Source of the DNA: Cryptosporangium minutisporangium | Lineage (GTDB): Bacteria > Actinomycetota > Actinomycetes > Mycobacteriales > Cryptosporangiaceae | Reading direction: 5' to 3' | Length of the DNA stretch: 64,000 nt | NCBI RefSeq assembly: GCF_039536245.1 | Contig: NZ_BAAAYN010000035.1 | Coordinates: 1 to 64,000 of the forward strand | Part shown: in pieces, positions 49,847 through 57,397 of the stretch | Numbering within the stretch: position 1 is the first letter of the stretch | Layout of the letters: each line of letters starts with the position of its first letter | The notes under the pieces: model-generated | Databases searched by the model: none | Told to the model about the DNA's origin: nothing | Seen by the model: only the letters and a program-made list of their open reading frames with translations | Position numbers and translations under genes: made by a program

Positions 49847-51552
49847 GCCGCCTCGCCTCCGACCAGCATGCCGAGTCGCTCGGCGGTCGCCTCGTGGATG
49901 TCGAGCACGCCGTTCACCCGGCCGGACGAGATCACGGCGACCCGGGACGCGAGCGCCATCACCTCCTCCAGCTCGGTGGTGATCAGCAGCACGGCGACTC
50001 CGCGGGCGGCGGCGGCGCGCAGCCGCTCGTACATGTCTTCGATCGCGCCGACGTCGAGCCCGTGGGTGGGCTGCGCCGCGACGAGCACGCTGGGATCCGT
50101 GGACAGCTCGCGGGCCAGGACGACCCGCTGCTGGTTGCCGCCGGACAGGTTGCGCAGGGGCGTGTCCATGGACGGCGTCGAGATGTTGAACTGCTCGATC
50201 AGCCGGGCCGCCAGCTTCCGGGCCTCCCGGCGCCTGAGCAGGAAGCGGCCGCTCACGCGGCCGAGGTCGGTCATCACCAGGTTGTCGAGCACCGACATGT
50301 CCAGGACGACGCCCGAGCGGTGCCGGTCCTCCGGAACGACGCCGACGCCCGCCTTGTGCAGCGCGCCGACCTTGTTCAGCGGAACCGGGGCGCCGTTGAC
50401 GCTGATCGTGCCGGACGCCGGTTCGAGCAGGCCGGACATCAGGTCGCCGAGCGTCGCCTGGCCGTTGCCCTCGACCCCGTACAGAGCCAGGATCTCGCCG
50501 GGAGCGACGGTGAGCGCGAACTTGTCGAGCAGCGTGCGACCGTCCGGGCCCTTGACCACGACGTCGTCGAGCGTCAGGGCGGGGTTGTCCGCCGGCTTCG
50601 CGGCAGCGCCGGGCTGGGCGTTCGCGCCGGGCTGGGCGTCCGAGTCGGGCTGGGCGTCCGAGTCGGACCCGCCCGCCTCTGCGGCGTCGTCGCTCGCAGC
50701 GGCACCGGCCGGCGAAGCGGCGTCGGCCTGCGTGTCGGCGGGCGTCGTGTCCTCGGCGATGAGGCCGAGCGCCGCACCCTCGGAGTGCAGGGACACCTCG
50801 CGGCCGACCATCTGCTTCGCGAGTTCCCGGGGGTTCGTGGTCGCGGTCCGGCAGCGGAACGCCACCGAACCCTTGCGCAGAACCGTCACCTGGTCGGTAG
50901 CCGCCATGATCTCGGCCAGCTTGTGGCTGATCAGGATGACCGCGCGGTTCTCCTTCGCGACGACGTCGCGGAGCACCTCGAACAGTTCCTGCGACTCGGC
51001 CATCGTGAGCACCGAGGTGGGCTCGTCGAGGATCAGGACCTCCGGGTCACGCCGGAGGCACTTGATGATCTCGACCCGTTGACGCTCACCCGCGGACAGG
51101 TCCTCGACCCGCGCGACCGGTGAGATCGGGAGGCCGTAGCGGGCCCCCACGTCCTTGATCTGGTCGCAGGCCTCGTCCCGCTTGATCCGCCCTGGCTCGC
51201 CCAGGATGACGTTCTCCCAGACCGTCAGCGGTTCGATCAGGCTGAAGTGTTGGTGCACCATGCCGAGGCCGAGGGTGACCGCGGCCTGCGGCGTCGGGAT
51301 CTCCACTCGCTTGCCGTGGCGCAGGACGACACCCTCGTCCCGCTGTACCAGGCCGAGCAGCACCTTCATGAGCGTCGACTTGCCGGCGCCGTTCTCTCCC
51401 AGGAGGCCGTGGATCTCGCCGTCTCGGACGACGAGATCCACGGCGTCACAGGCGACGACCGGACCGAAGCACTTCGTCACGCCACGTAGCTCGAGCGCGG
51501 GCGCCTCGAGCGTGAACTCGGGCGGGACGCTCTTCGTCTGGTCGTCGGTCAT
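49843..51552 (-). CDS. BMP-type ABC transporter ATP-binding protein (two nucleotide-binding domains)
   Basis: The 569-residue protein holds two ABC domains like YufO/NupO and RbsA. Domain 1 has Walker A LLGENGAGKST, signature LSAGERQRVEI and Walker B VLILDEPTSVLT. Domain 2 has the family-typical degenerate Walker A GVEGNGQATL and signature LSGGNQQRVVLAREL, with AAQPTHGLD at the Walker B site. The linker (about residues 260-330) is rich in Ala, Asp, Ser and Gln, and is encoded in part by three 18-bp direct repeats (50611-50664). It starts two bases after the stop of the binding-protein gene. Confidence 0.92.
   Translation of the reverse strand: MTDDQTKSVPPEFTLEAPALELRGVTKCFGPVVACDAVDLVVRDGEIHGLLGENGAGKSTLMKVLLGLVQRDEGVVLRHGKRVEIPTPQAAVTLGLGMVHQHFSLIEPLTVWENVILGEPGRIKRDEACDQIKDVGARYGLPISPVARVEDLSAGERQRVEIIKCLRRDPEVLILDEPTSVLTMAESQELFEVLRDVVAKENRAVILISHKLAEIMAATDQVTVLRKGSVAFRCRTATTNPRELAKQMVGREVSLHSEGAALGLIAEDTTPADTQADAASPAGAAASDDAAEAGGSDSDAQPDSDAQPGANAQPGAAAKPADNPALTLDDVVVKGPDGRTLLDKFALTVAPGEILALYGVEGNGQATLGDLMSGLLEPASGTISVNGAPVPLNKVGALHKAGVGVVPEDRHRSGVVLDMSVLDNLVMTDLGRVSGRFLLRRREARKLAARLIEQFNISTPSMDTPLRNLSGGNQQRVVLARELSTDPSVLVAAQPTHGLDVGAIEDMYERLRAAAARGVAVLLITTELEEVMALASRVAVISSGRVNGVLDIHEATAERLGMLVGGEAA
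50611..50664. repeat. In-frame 18-bp tandem repeat in the ATPase linker
   Basis: GGGCTGGGCG recurs at 50611, 50629 and 50647, giving three units of exactly 18 bases; the last two are identical (GGGCTGGGCGTCCGAGTC). On the coding strand they specify DSDAQP/GANAQP-type hexapeptides. The length is a multiple of three, so copy-number change would keep the frame. Confidence 0.85.
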
Positions 51553-51554
51553 GC

Positions 51555-52628
51555 TCAGGCCCCGAGCTTCGCGACCTGCGCGTCGACGTTGATCTTGCCG
51601 CTGCCGACGTCCTTGATGAACGTCTCCAGGGCCTTGTTCTGCTCGGCGGTGCCTCCGCAGATCTTCACGGTCGGAACCGTGTCCTTGCCGAGGTGCCACT
51701 CACGAGCGACGCCCATCTTCAGCTCGCCGTCGGCGAACTTCTGCAGGGCCGCGGCGAAGTACTCACCCGGGTCGAAGATCGAGGAGACCTGGAACTTCGG
51801 GCTCGTCGAGTCGCACCGGTCGGTGCCCGGCGTCGAGAGGATGAGGTTCTTGGTGTTGCCGAACTTCGCGACCTCGTCGGTCGCGCCACCCAGGTACGGG
51901 TACAGCGCCCCGACGCCCTGGCTGACCTGGGCCTGCGCGGCCTCCTTGGCCTTGCCGGAGTCGTTGAAGTCGCCGGTGTAGGTGGTGACCAGCGTCGCGT
52001 CCGGGACGACCTCGCGGATCCCGGCCTTGAACGCCTTCGCCGCCTGCACGGAGAAGTCGGCCTCCGGTCCGGTGACGTACCCTGCCTTCTTGATCTTCTT
52101 GTCCTTCATCAGCAGACCGTTGGCGTACCCGGTCGCGTAGATGACCTCGTTGATGAAGTCACGCGAGATCGTGATCTTCGGCGTCTGCTTGATGTCCGCC
52201 GACGACGGCACGTACCACGAGGACTTGGCGCAGACCGACTCCTCGGAAGCCGGGATGGCGTCCTTGAGCTCGGCCGCACCCAGGGCCACCAGGTCGACCT
52301 TCTGGCGGCACAGGTTCCTGGCCTGGTTGAGGGCGTCGGCCGGGTTGACCGAGCCGACCTTGATGACCTGCCAGTCCTTCGACTTGGCGAACTCCTCGGC
52401 CTTGGCCACGAAGCTCTCGTAGTAGCCGTTGTCGTTCAGGTCACCAGGGCTGAGCACACCGACGATGACCTTGCCGTCGCCGTTGACGTCGGGCCCGGCC
52501 GCGGAGCCCGCGGACGACGAGCTGGTGGTCTCGGCAGTGTCGTCGCTCGGGCTGGTACAGGCCGCGAGCGAGACTGCGACGCATGCCGCGGCGGCCGCGA
52601 CACGTACCGCTCGAGTGTTCAGTCTCAT
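51555..52628 (-). CDS. BMP-family ABC transporter substrate-binding lipoprotein (1)
   Basis: The 357-residue protein has a lipoprotein signal with lipobox LAAC (Cys24) and a Ser/Thr linker. The BMP/PnrA-like fold begins at VIVGVLSPGDLNDNGYYESF. Later motifs include GAAELKDAIP, GLLMKDKKIKKAGYVTGPEA, YPYLGGATDEVAKFG and FDPGEYFAAAL. The family binds nucleosides or related compounds. The mature N-terminus carries DVNGDGKV, which looks like a calcium loop. It heads the transporter part of the operon, next to its ATPase. A paralogue lies about 3.5 kb upstream. Confidence 0.92.
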   Translation of the reverse strand: MRLNTRAVRVAAAAACVAVSLAACTSPSDDTAETTSSSSAGSAAGPDVNGDGKVIVGVLSPGDLNDNGYYESFVAKAEEFAKSKDWQVIKVGSVNPADALNQARNLCRQKVDLVALGAAELKDAIPASEESVCAKSSWYVPSSADIKQTPKITISRDFINEVIYATGYANGLLMKDKKIKKAGYVTGPEADFSVQAAKAFKAGIREVVPDATLVTTYTGDFNDSGKAKEAAQAQVSQGVGALYPYLGGATDEVAKFGNTKNLILSTPGTDRCDSTSPKFQVSSIFDPGEYFAAALQKFADGELKMGVAREWHLGKDTVPTVKICGGTAEQNKALETFIKDVGSGKINVDAQVAKLGA

Positions 52629-52697
52629 TGAAGTCCTTCCGAGGAGCGTGGAGCCTTGCTGGTCGGTTCGGGGGATTGGACCGGCAGCGATGACGGA

Positions 52698-53339
52698 TCA
52701 GACCGAATAAGCGATGCGTTCCTGTTCGAAGAGAGCCTCACCGGCGGCTGCGACGAACCAGGGGAAGCCCATCCGGCCGACCGGAGCGACCTTAGTGGGG
52801 TCGATCCGATCTGGACCGGCCAGGATGGCATCGTCCACCACGATGCAGACGACCTCGGCGAGAACGATATGGACGCCGGAGAAGCAGGATGTGGGGTCGC
52901 CGCGGTCGATAACGTCGACCACGCGGCATTCCATGTGGGCAGGGCTCACCACGAGCGACGGTGGGGCGACCACTTGCGACGGGACGGTCTCCCACCCGAT
53001 CAGCTCGGCTTCGTTCACGCCGGCCGGAAACTCTTTGGCGGCGGTCTCGATGTGGTCGGCGAGCGCCGTGCTGGTGATATTGATGACGAACTCGCCGGTG
53101 CGCTGGACGTTGACCCAGGTGTCCTTGGGCTCCGACGTCGCCTCGCGGACCGTCCCGATCGTGACGGCGACCGTCGGGGGCTCGCCGCACACCGGCATGA
53201 AGTAACTGAACGGCGCGACGTTGAGGTTCCCGTCGACGTCGGTGGTCGTGATCATCGCGATCGGTCGCGGCACGACGAGCTGGGACAGCAGACCCTGCTT
53301 CTGTGCGGGCGTCCGGCCGGCCAGGTCGATCACGGGCAT
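52698..53339 (-). CDS. Flavin reductase-like (FMN-binding split-barrel) protein
   Basis: The 213-residue protein has the DIM6/NTAB flavin-reductase domain: LVVPRPIAMITTTDVDGNLN, VAPFSYFMPVCGEPPTVAVT, TWVNVQRTGEFVINI. Such proteins bind FMN and either feed reduced flavin to a monooxygenase or act on their own. No flavin-dependent monooxygenase is adjacent. Its ATG lies ten bases inside the aminohydrolase gene end, so it is cotranslated with it. Confidence 0.85.
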   Translation of the reverse strand: MPVIDLAGRTPAQKQGLLSQLVVPRPIAMITTTDVDGNLNVAPFSYFMPVCGEPPTVAVTIGTVREATSEPKDTWVNVQRTGEFVINITSTALADHIETAAKEFPAGVNEAELIGWETVPSQVVAPPSLVVSPAHMECRVVDVIDRGDPTSCFSGVHIVLAEVVCIVVDDAILAGPDRIDPTKVAPVGRMGFPWFVAAAGEALFEQERIAYSV

Positions 53340-54796
53340 GCGCTACCTCCGGTCTGCCCGGCGGCACGGTGCTCGACAGTTACTCCGGGCGCGGCCGGCC
53401 CTCCCGGAGCGAGCTCGAGCTCGGCCGCGGCGATCCGCGGCCAGCGGCGGAACGGGGTGATCCCGGTCCGCCGGAGCAAGTGGTGCGAGTTCTCGGCGGC
53501 GCACTGGCGCAGGTCGTCGTAGTCGACGAGCTGCAACTGCTGGTCCCGGACGACGATCTCCCCGTCCACCAGAACGTCCCGCACGGTGTGGCTCGGCATG
53601 CCCCAGACGAGCTGGAGCGCCTCGTCGCCGCGGGGTGTCCAGACCGGATCGGTCGTGTCGAACACGACCAGGTCGGCGGCCTTGCCGATCTCGATCGAGC
53701 CGATCTCGTCGCCGAGGCCGATCGCGCGGGCGCCGTCGATCGTGGCGAGCGCGAGCGCCTCGTGCGCGTGCACCGGCTCGGCGTCACCGCGGTCGAGGGA
53801 GAGGCCGGTGAACAGCATCGCGGCCCGGAGGATGTCGGGGACGTCGCCCGCGTTGTGCGAGTCGCAGCCGAGCGCGACCCGGCCACCGCGGCGAATCAGC
53901 TCGACGTGCCGGGCGGCCCGGGTGAAGCCCTGCCCCAGCCGCAGGTAGGCACCCGGGCTGGACGCGACCGCGGTGTCGGTCTCCAGGATCGCGTCGACCT
54001 CGTCGTCGTCCAGCCAGACGGCGTGGCCGAGCAGCAGGCGGGGGCCGAGAACACCGAGCTTCTGCAGGTGGACGACGGGCCGGTTGCCGGAGCGCTGCGC
54101 ATAGCCAGGGATGTCGTTCTGCCCAGGCGAGATGTGCCAGGTCATCCGGGTGTCGAGCCGCTCGGCGAGCGCGGCGGCGCCCTGGAACAGCGCGTCCGAG
54201 ACGAGGTCGTGGCCGAGCAGCGTGATCCAGGCGCTGACCCGGTCGGTGGTGCCCAGCGCACGAACCAGCTCTTCCTGGCGGGCCAGCACCTCGTCGGCGG
54301 GGGCGGAGAACGGCAGCCCCTCGGCGTCCCAACCCCAGCCGTTCAGCCGAGCCCGGATGCCGGTCCTCTTCAGGCCCGCGGCCACCCGGAGCGGGTGCGC
54401 GACCGTACCCGGCTCGATCAGCGTCGTGACGCCCCGGCGCAGCGACTCGGCGGCGGTGAGCATCGCGGAGATCTCGTCGTCGCCGCCGGTGTGGGCGCTG
54501 TGCAGCGGCACGGCCCACTCGAAGATCGCCTGCTGGCTGTCGATGTCGTCCGGGATGCCGCTGCGGGTGAGCGGGTCGGCGGTGGTGTGCTGGTGGGCGT
54601 TGATCATGCCGGGCGTGACGACGCAGCCGGTGGCGTCCAGCTCGTCCGCACCCGGGTAGCGCAGGCGCATCTCCTCGGCGGTGCCGAGCGCCGCGATCCG
54701 GCCGCCGACGACCGCGATCGTGGCTCCGGTCAACACCTCGCGCCCAGGCGCCATCGTGACGACGTCGCCGCCCACCACCAACAGGCTGTCGCTCAT
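53330..54796 (-). CDS. TRZ/ATZ-type amidohydrolase (aminohydrolase/chlorohydrolase family)
   Basis: The 488-residue TIM-barrel metalloenzyme has the metal ligands HxH in TPGMINAHQHTT, His in MTWHISPGQ, His in LLGHAVWLDDDE and Asp in GCDSHNAGDV. This set is typical of ATZ/TRZ, guanine-deaminase and SAH-deaminase relatives, which remove amino or halogen groups from purine- or triazine-like rings. The ATG overlaps the stop of the dehydrogenase gene (ATGA). With the nucleoside-type importer and amidase it suggests breakdown of a nitrogen heterocycle. Confidence 0.88.
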   Translation of the reverse strand: MSDSLLVVGGDVVTMAPGREVLTGATIAVVGGRIAALGTAEEMRLRYPGADELDATGCVVTPGMINAHQHTTADPLTRSGIPDDIDSQQAIFEWAVPLHSAHTGGDDEISAMLTAAESLRRGVTTLIEPGTVAHPLRVAAGLKRTGIRARLNGWGWDAEGLPFSAPADEVLARQEELVRALGTTDRVSAWITLLGHDLVSDALFQGAAALAERLDTRMTWHISPGQNDIPGYAQRSGNRPVVHLQKLGVLGPRLLLGHAVWLDDDEVDAILETDTAVASSPGAYLRLGQGFTRAARHVELIRRGGRVALGCDSHNAGDVPDILRAAMLFTGLSLDRGDAEPVHAHEALALATIDGARAIGLGDEIGSIEIGKAADLVVFDTTDPVWTPRGDEALQLVWGMPSHTVRDVLVDGEIVVRDQQLQLVDYDDLRQCAAENSHHLLRRTGITPFRRWPRIAAAELELAPGGPAAPGVTVEHRAAGQTGGSACP

Positions 54797-55821
54797 GGCG
54801 CGACCAAGACCTTGCCGACCGTCGTCCGGTCGGTGAGCACGTCGAACGCCTGCGGCAGGGCCTCGAGCGGCAGCTCCGCGGCGATCGGAGCAGAGAGGTC
54901 GCCCGACCAGAACGTCTTCAGCGCCCGGTGGAAGTCGTCCGGGGTGTAGGCGCCGGACCCGAGCAGCGCGATCTCCCGGTGGTAGGCACCGGCGAGACCG
55001 AAGCTCACCTGATCGCCGCTGGTCTGCCCCATGAACACCAGCCGGCCGCGGACGCCGAGCGCGCCCAGCGACACCGGCCAGGTGGCGGGACCGACGTGGT
55101 CCAGGGCGATCTCTGCGCCCCGGCCGTCGGTGAGGTCACGGACGTAGGCGACCGGGTCGGCGTCGAGCGGCACGCAGTGCTCGACGCCGAGCGCGCGCAC
55201 CGCGTCCAGCTTGGCCTCACTGCCGGCCACCGCAACGACCCGCGCGCCGGTCTCGAGAGCCAGTTGCACAGCCGCGACGCTGACCGCGGACGCGGCGGCC
55301 TGGATCAGGATCGTCTCGCCCGCGGTGAGCCGGCCGACCGGGAACAGCGCGTGGTAGGCGGTGGCCCAGGACGACGGCAACGCCGCGGCGGTGGTCAGCG
55401 CGGCCTCGTCGGGCACGGCGTGGACCTGGACGGCCTTCACCGCCACGTACTCGGCGAATCCGCCGGGGCGGTTCCCACCGGTCACCGTCACTCCGCCGCA
55501 GTAGCCGGAGTCGCCCACCTGGCAGTACGTGCAGTCGCCGCAGCCCAGCGTGGGATCGATGACCACCCGGGCTCCCACGGCCAGGTCAGGGACGTCCGCT
55601 CCGACCTCGACGACGGTGCCGGCGACGTCCATGCCGCCGATGTGCGGCAGCGTGAAGCCGGGTAGCAGCGCCGGTCCGCTGCGCTGCAGGAGGTCCATCC
55701 GGTTGACGGCGCACGCGGCGACCTGGATGAGTGCTTCGTCCGCCGCGATCGTGGGCCTCGGCACGTCCTGTGCCGCCACGACCTCGGGGCCGCCGAAGGC
55801 GGTCTGCACCATCGCCCGCAT
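54793..55821 (-). CDS. Zinc-binding alcohol dehydrogenase/quinone oxidoreductase-like protein
   Basis: The 342-residue MDR protein begins MRAMVQTAFGGPEVV after GGGAGGGACGCG. It keeps the structural zinc lobe CGDCTYCQVGDSGYC and the fold motifs HIGGMDVAGTVVEVG and ETILIQAAASAVSVAAVQLA. The catalytic-zinc Cys of true alcohol dehydrogenases is replaced (NRMDLLQRSG). It may therefore act as an enoyl or quinone reductase rather than an alcohol dehydrogenase. It is the first gene of the transporter operon, with a copy of the shared regulatory motif 28-46 bases upstream. Confidence 0.85.
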   Translation of the reverse strand: MRAMVQTAFGGPEVVAAQDVPRPTIAADEALIQVAACAVNRMDLLQRSGPALLPGFTLPHIGGMDVAGTVVEVGADVPDLAVGARVVIDPTLGCGDCTYCQVGDSGYCGGVTVTGGNRPGGFAEYVAVKAVQVHAVPDEAALTTAAALPSSWATAYHALFPVGRLTAGETILIQAAASAVSVAAVQLALETGARVVAVAGSEAKLDAVRALGVEHCVPLDADPVAYVRDLTDGRGAEIALDHVGPATWPVSLGALGVRGRLVFMGQTSGDQVSFGLAGAYHREIALLGSGAYTPDDFHRALKTFWSGDLSAPIAAELPLEALPQAFDVLTDRTTVGKVLVAP

Positions 55822-55848
55822 CGCGTCCCTCCCTGTCGTGTCCGTCCT

Positions 55849-55886
55849 GTGCCATCTCACATTGCGAGGCGGCGATTCACATTGCA
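55849..55886 (-). promoter_or_regulatory. Candidate IclR-regulon operator upstream of the BMP-transporter operon
   Basis: Read on the minus strand, TCGCAATGTGAGATGGCAC contains the core GTGAGATGGCA and closely matches the Rieske-promoter site TCGTAATGCGAGATGGCATC. On the plus strand TCACATTGC occurs twice, at 55857 and 55877, exactly 20 bases (about two helical turns) apart. Confidence 0.55.
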
Positions 55887-56103
55887 TAACAGCGATGTCC
55901 GGAACGATGCCTCCCGAACGAAGGCCGTGTCAACGAGTCAACGCCATCTCGCGGGCCGGTAACCCAGACTTTTCGAGCGGCGGGCTCTGAGCACGAACAC
56001 CGCGCCGCAACGATGTGCTCAGGGCGCATTGCGCGAGCCGACGGCGCGAGTGACCATCCGTCGGCCCGCACACGGTTCTGTGCCGATACCCCGACACGCC
56101 GAG

Positions 56104-56148
56104 GACGCGGCGGGTCCGGCCGCTGAACTCCACCGGACCCACCGCGTC
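56104..56148 (-). terminator. Terminator hairpin after the second BMP lipoprotein gene
   Basis: GACGCGGCGGGTCCGG and CCGGACCCACCGCGTC pair at 15 of 16 positions around a 13-base loop, 11 bases after the stop. The remaining gap to the dehydrogenase start (about 55890-56100) shows no gene. Confidence 0.75.
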
Positions 56149-56158
56149 CCCCGCCCGA

Positions 56159-57250
56159 TCAGCTCTCGAGGTCGATCGTGCCCAACCGTTCCACCTCACG
56201 GTCCGGGTTGATCGCGCCGCTACCGACGTCCGCGATGAACTGCGCGACCAGGGCGTTCTGGGCGTCGGTGGCGTTGCACAGACGCACGGTCGGGACCGTG
56301 TCCTTACCCAGGTGCCACTGGCGCTCCTGGCCCATCTTCAGCTCGCCCTGGGAGAAGTCCTCGAGCGCCGCCGCGAAGTACTCCCCCGGGTCGAAGATCA
56401 CCGACACGTCGAACGTCGGAGCGACGGAGTCGCAGCGGTTGGTGCCCGGCGTCGAGAGCAGCACGTCGTGCTTGTTGCCGAGCTCGGCCACCGCGTCGGT
56501 CGCACCACCCAGGTACGGGTAGATGACCTTGAGGCCCTCGTTGATCTGCTTTTGCGCGGCCGCCGCGGCCGTCTTGCTGTCGTCGAAGGTCGCGAGGAAG
56601 GCAACGTCGAGGTCGGCGTTCGGGAGCACGCGCCGGATGCCCGCGATGTACGCCTTGGCCGCACCGACCGTGAACCCGTACTCCTTGGGGCCGGTGATGA
56701 AACCGGCCTTGTCGTAGCCCCTCGACTCCATCAGCAGGCCGTTCGCGTACCCGGCCGCGAGCAGACCCTCGTTGATGAAGTCCTTGGAGATCGCGATCTG
56801 CGGCTGCTGGGTGATGCCGTCGCCGGCCGGCACGTACCAGTACGCCTTGCCGCACGCCGGGTCCTTGGACGCCGGAATCGCGGCGGCGAGCTCGGCCGCG
56901 CCCATCGCGACCAGGTCGGGCTTGTCCTCGGCGCACGCCTTCTTCGCGGCCGCGAGCGCGTTGTCCGCCTTGATGTCGCCGTGCCGCTCGATCGTCCAGC
57001 CCTGCCGCGCCGCGAACGCCGCCGCCTTCGCGATGAAGCTCTCGTAGTACCCGTTGTCGTCGAGGTCGCCGGGGCTCAACACCGAGATGACGACCTTGCC
57101 GTCACCGTTGATGTCCGCGTTGCCGGAGCTGCCGGTCGCGGCGACCGACACGTCCGCGTACTCGATGCTGTCTTCCGAGCACGACGTGACGATGAGCGCG
57201 AGGCAGACCGCGGCCACCGCGATACGCACTGTTCGGGTGGACAGTCTCAT
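56159..57250 (-). CDS. BMP-family ABC transporter substrate-binding lipoprotein (2, solitary paralogue)
   Basis: The 363-residue protein has lipobox VTSC (Cys24) and the same fold as the binding protein of the downstream operon. Many blocks are shared: NGDGKV, VLSPGDLDDNGYYESF, GAAELAAAIPASK, YPYLGGATDAV, FDPGEYFAAAL, WHLGKDTVPTV. The ribosome-binding region (GGAAGGACTCCAATG against GGAAGGACTTCAATG) is also conserved, indicating duplication. It has no adjacent ATPase or permease and is followed by its own terminator. It may serve the same transporter with a different ligand, or act as a sensor. Confidence 0.9.
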   Translation of the reverse strand: MRLSTRTVRIAVAAVCLALIVTSCSEDSIEYADVSVAATGSSGNADINGDGKVVISVLSPGDLDDNGYYESFIAKAAAFAARQGWTIERHGDIKADNALAAAKKACAEDKPDLVAMGAAELAAAIPASKDPACGKAYWYVPAGDGITQQPQIAISKDFINEGLLAAGYANGLLMESRGYDKAGFITGPKEYGFTVGAAKAYIAGIRRVLPNADLDVAFLATFDDSKTAAAAAQKQINEGLKVIYPYLGGATDAVAELGNKHDVLLSTPGTNRCDSVAPTFDVSVIFDPGEYFAAALEDFSQGELKMGQERQWHLGKDTVPTVRLCNATDAQNALVAQFIADVGSGAINPDREVERLGTIDLES

Positions 57251-57397
57251 TGGAGTCCTTCCGGGGGTTATTGCACGCCTTTGCTGATCGCTGCGAACGA
57301 GATCGAACTCGACGACGAGTCAGCCACCTCAGAGAGCACATTAATCACACGCGGAAATTGGCGGTTGGGGTCGCGGTAGACGATCACCTCGATGCGG

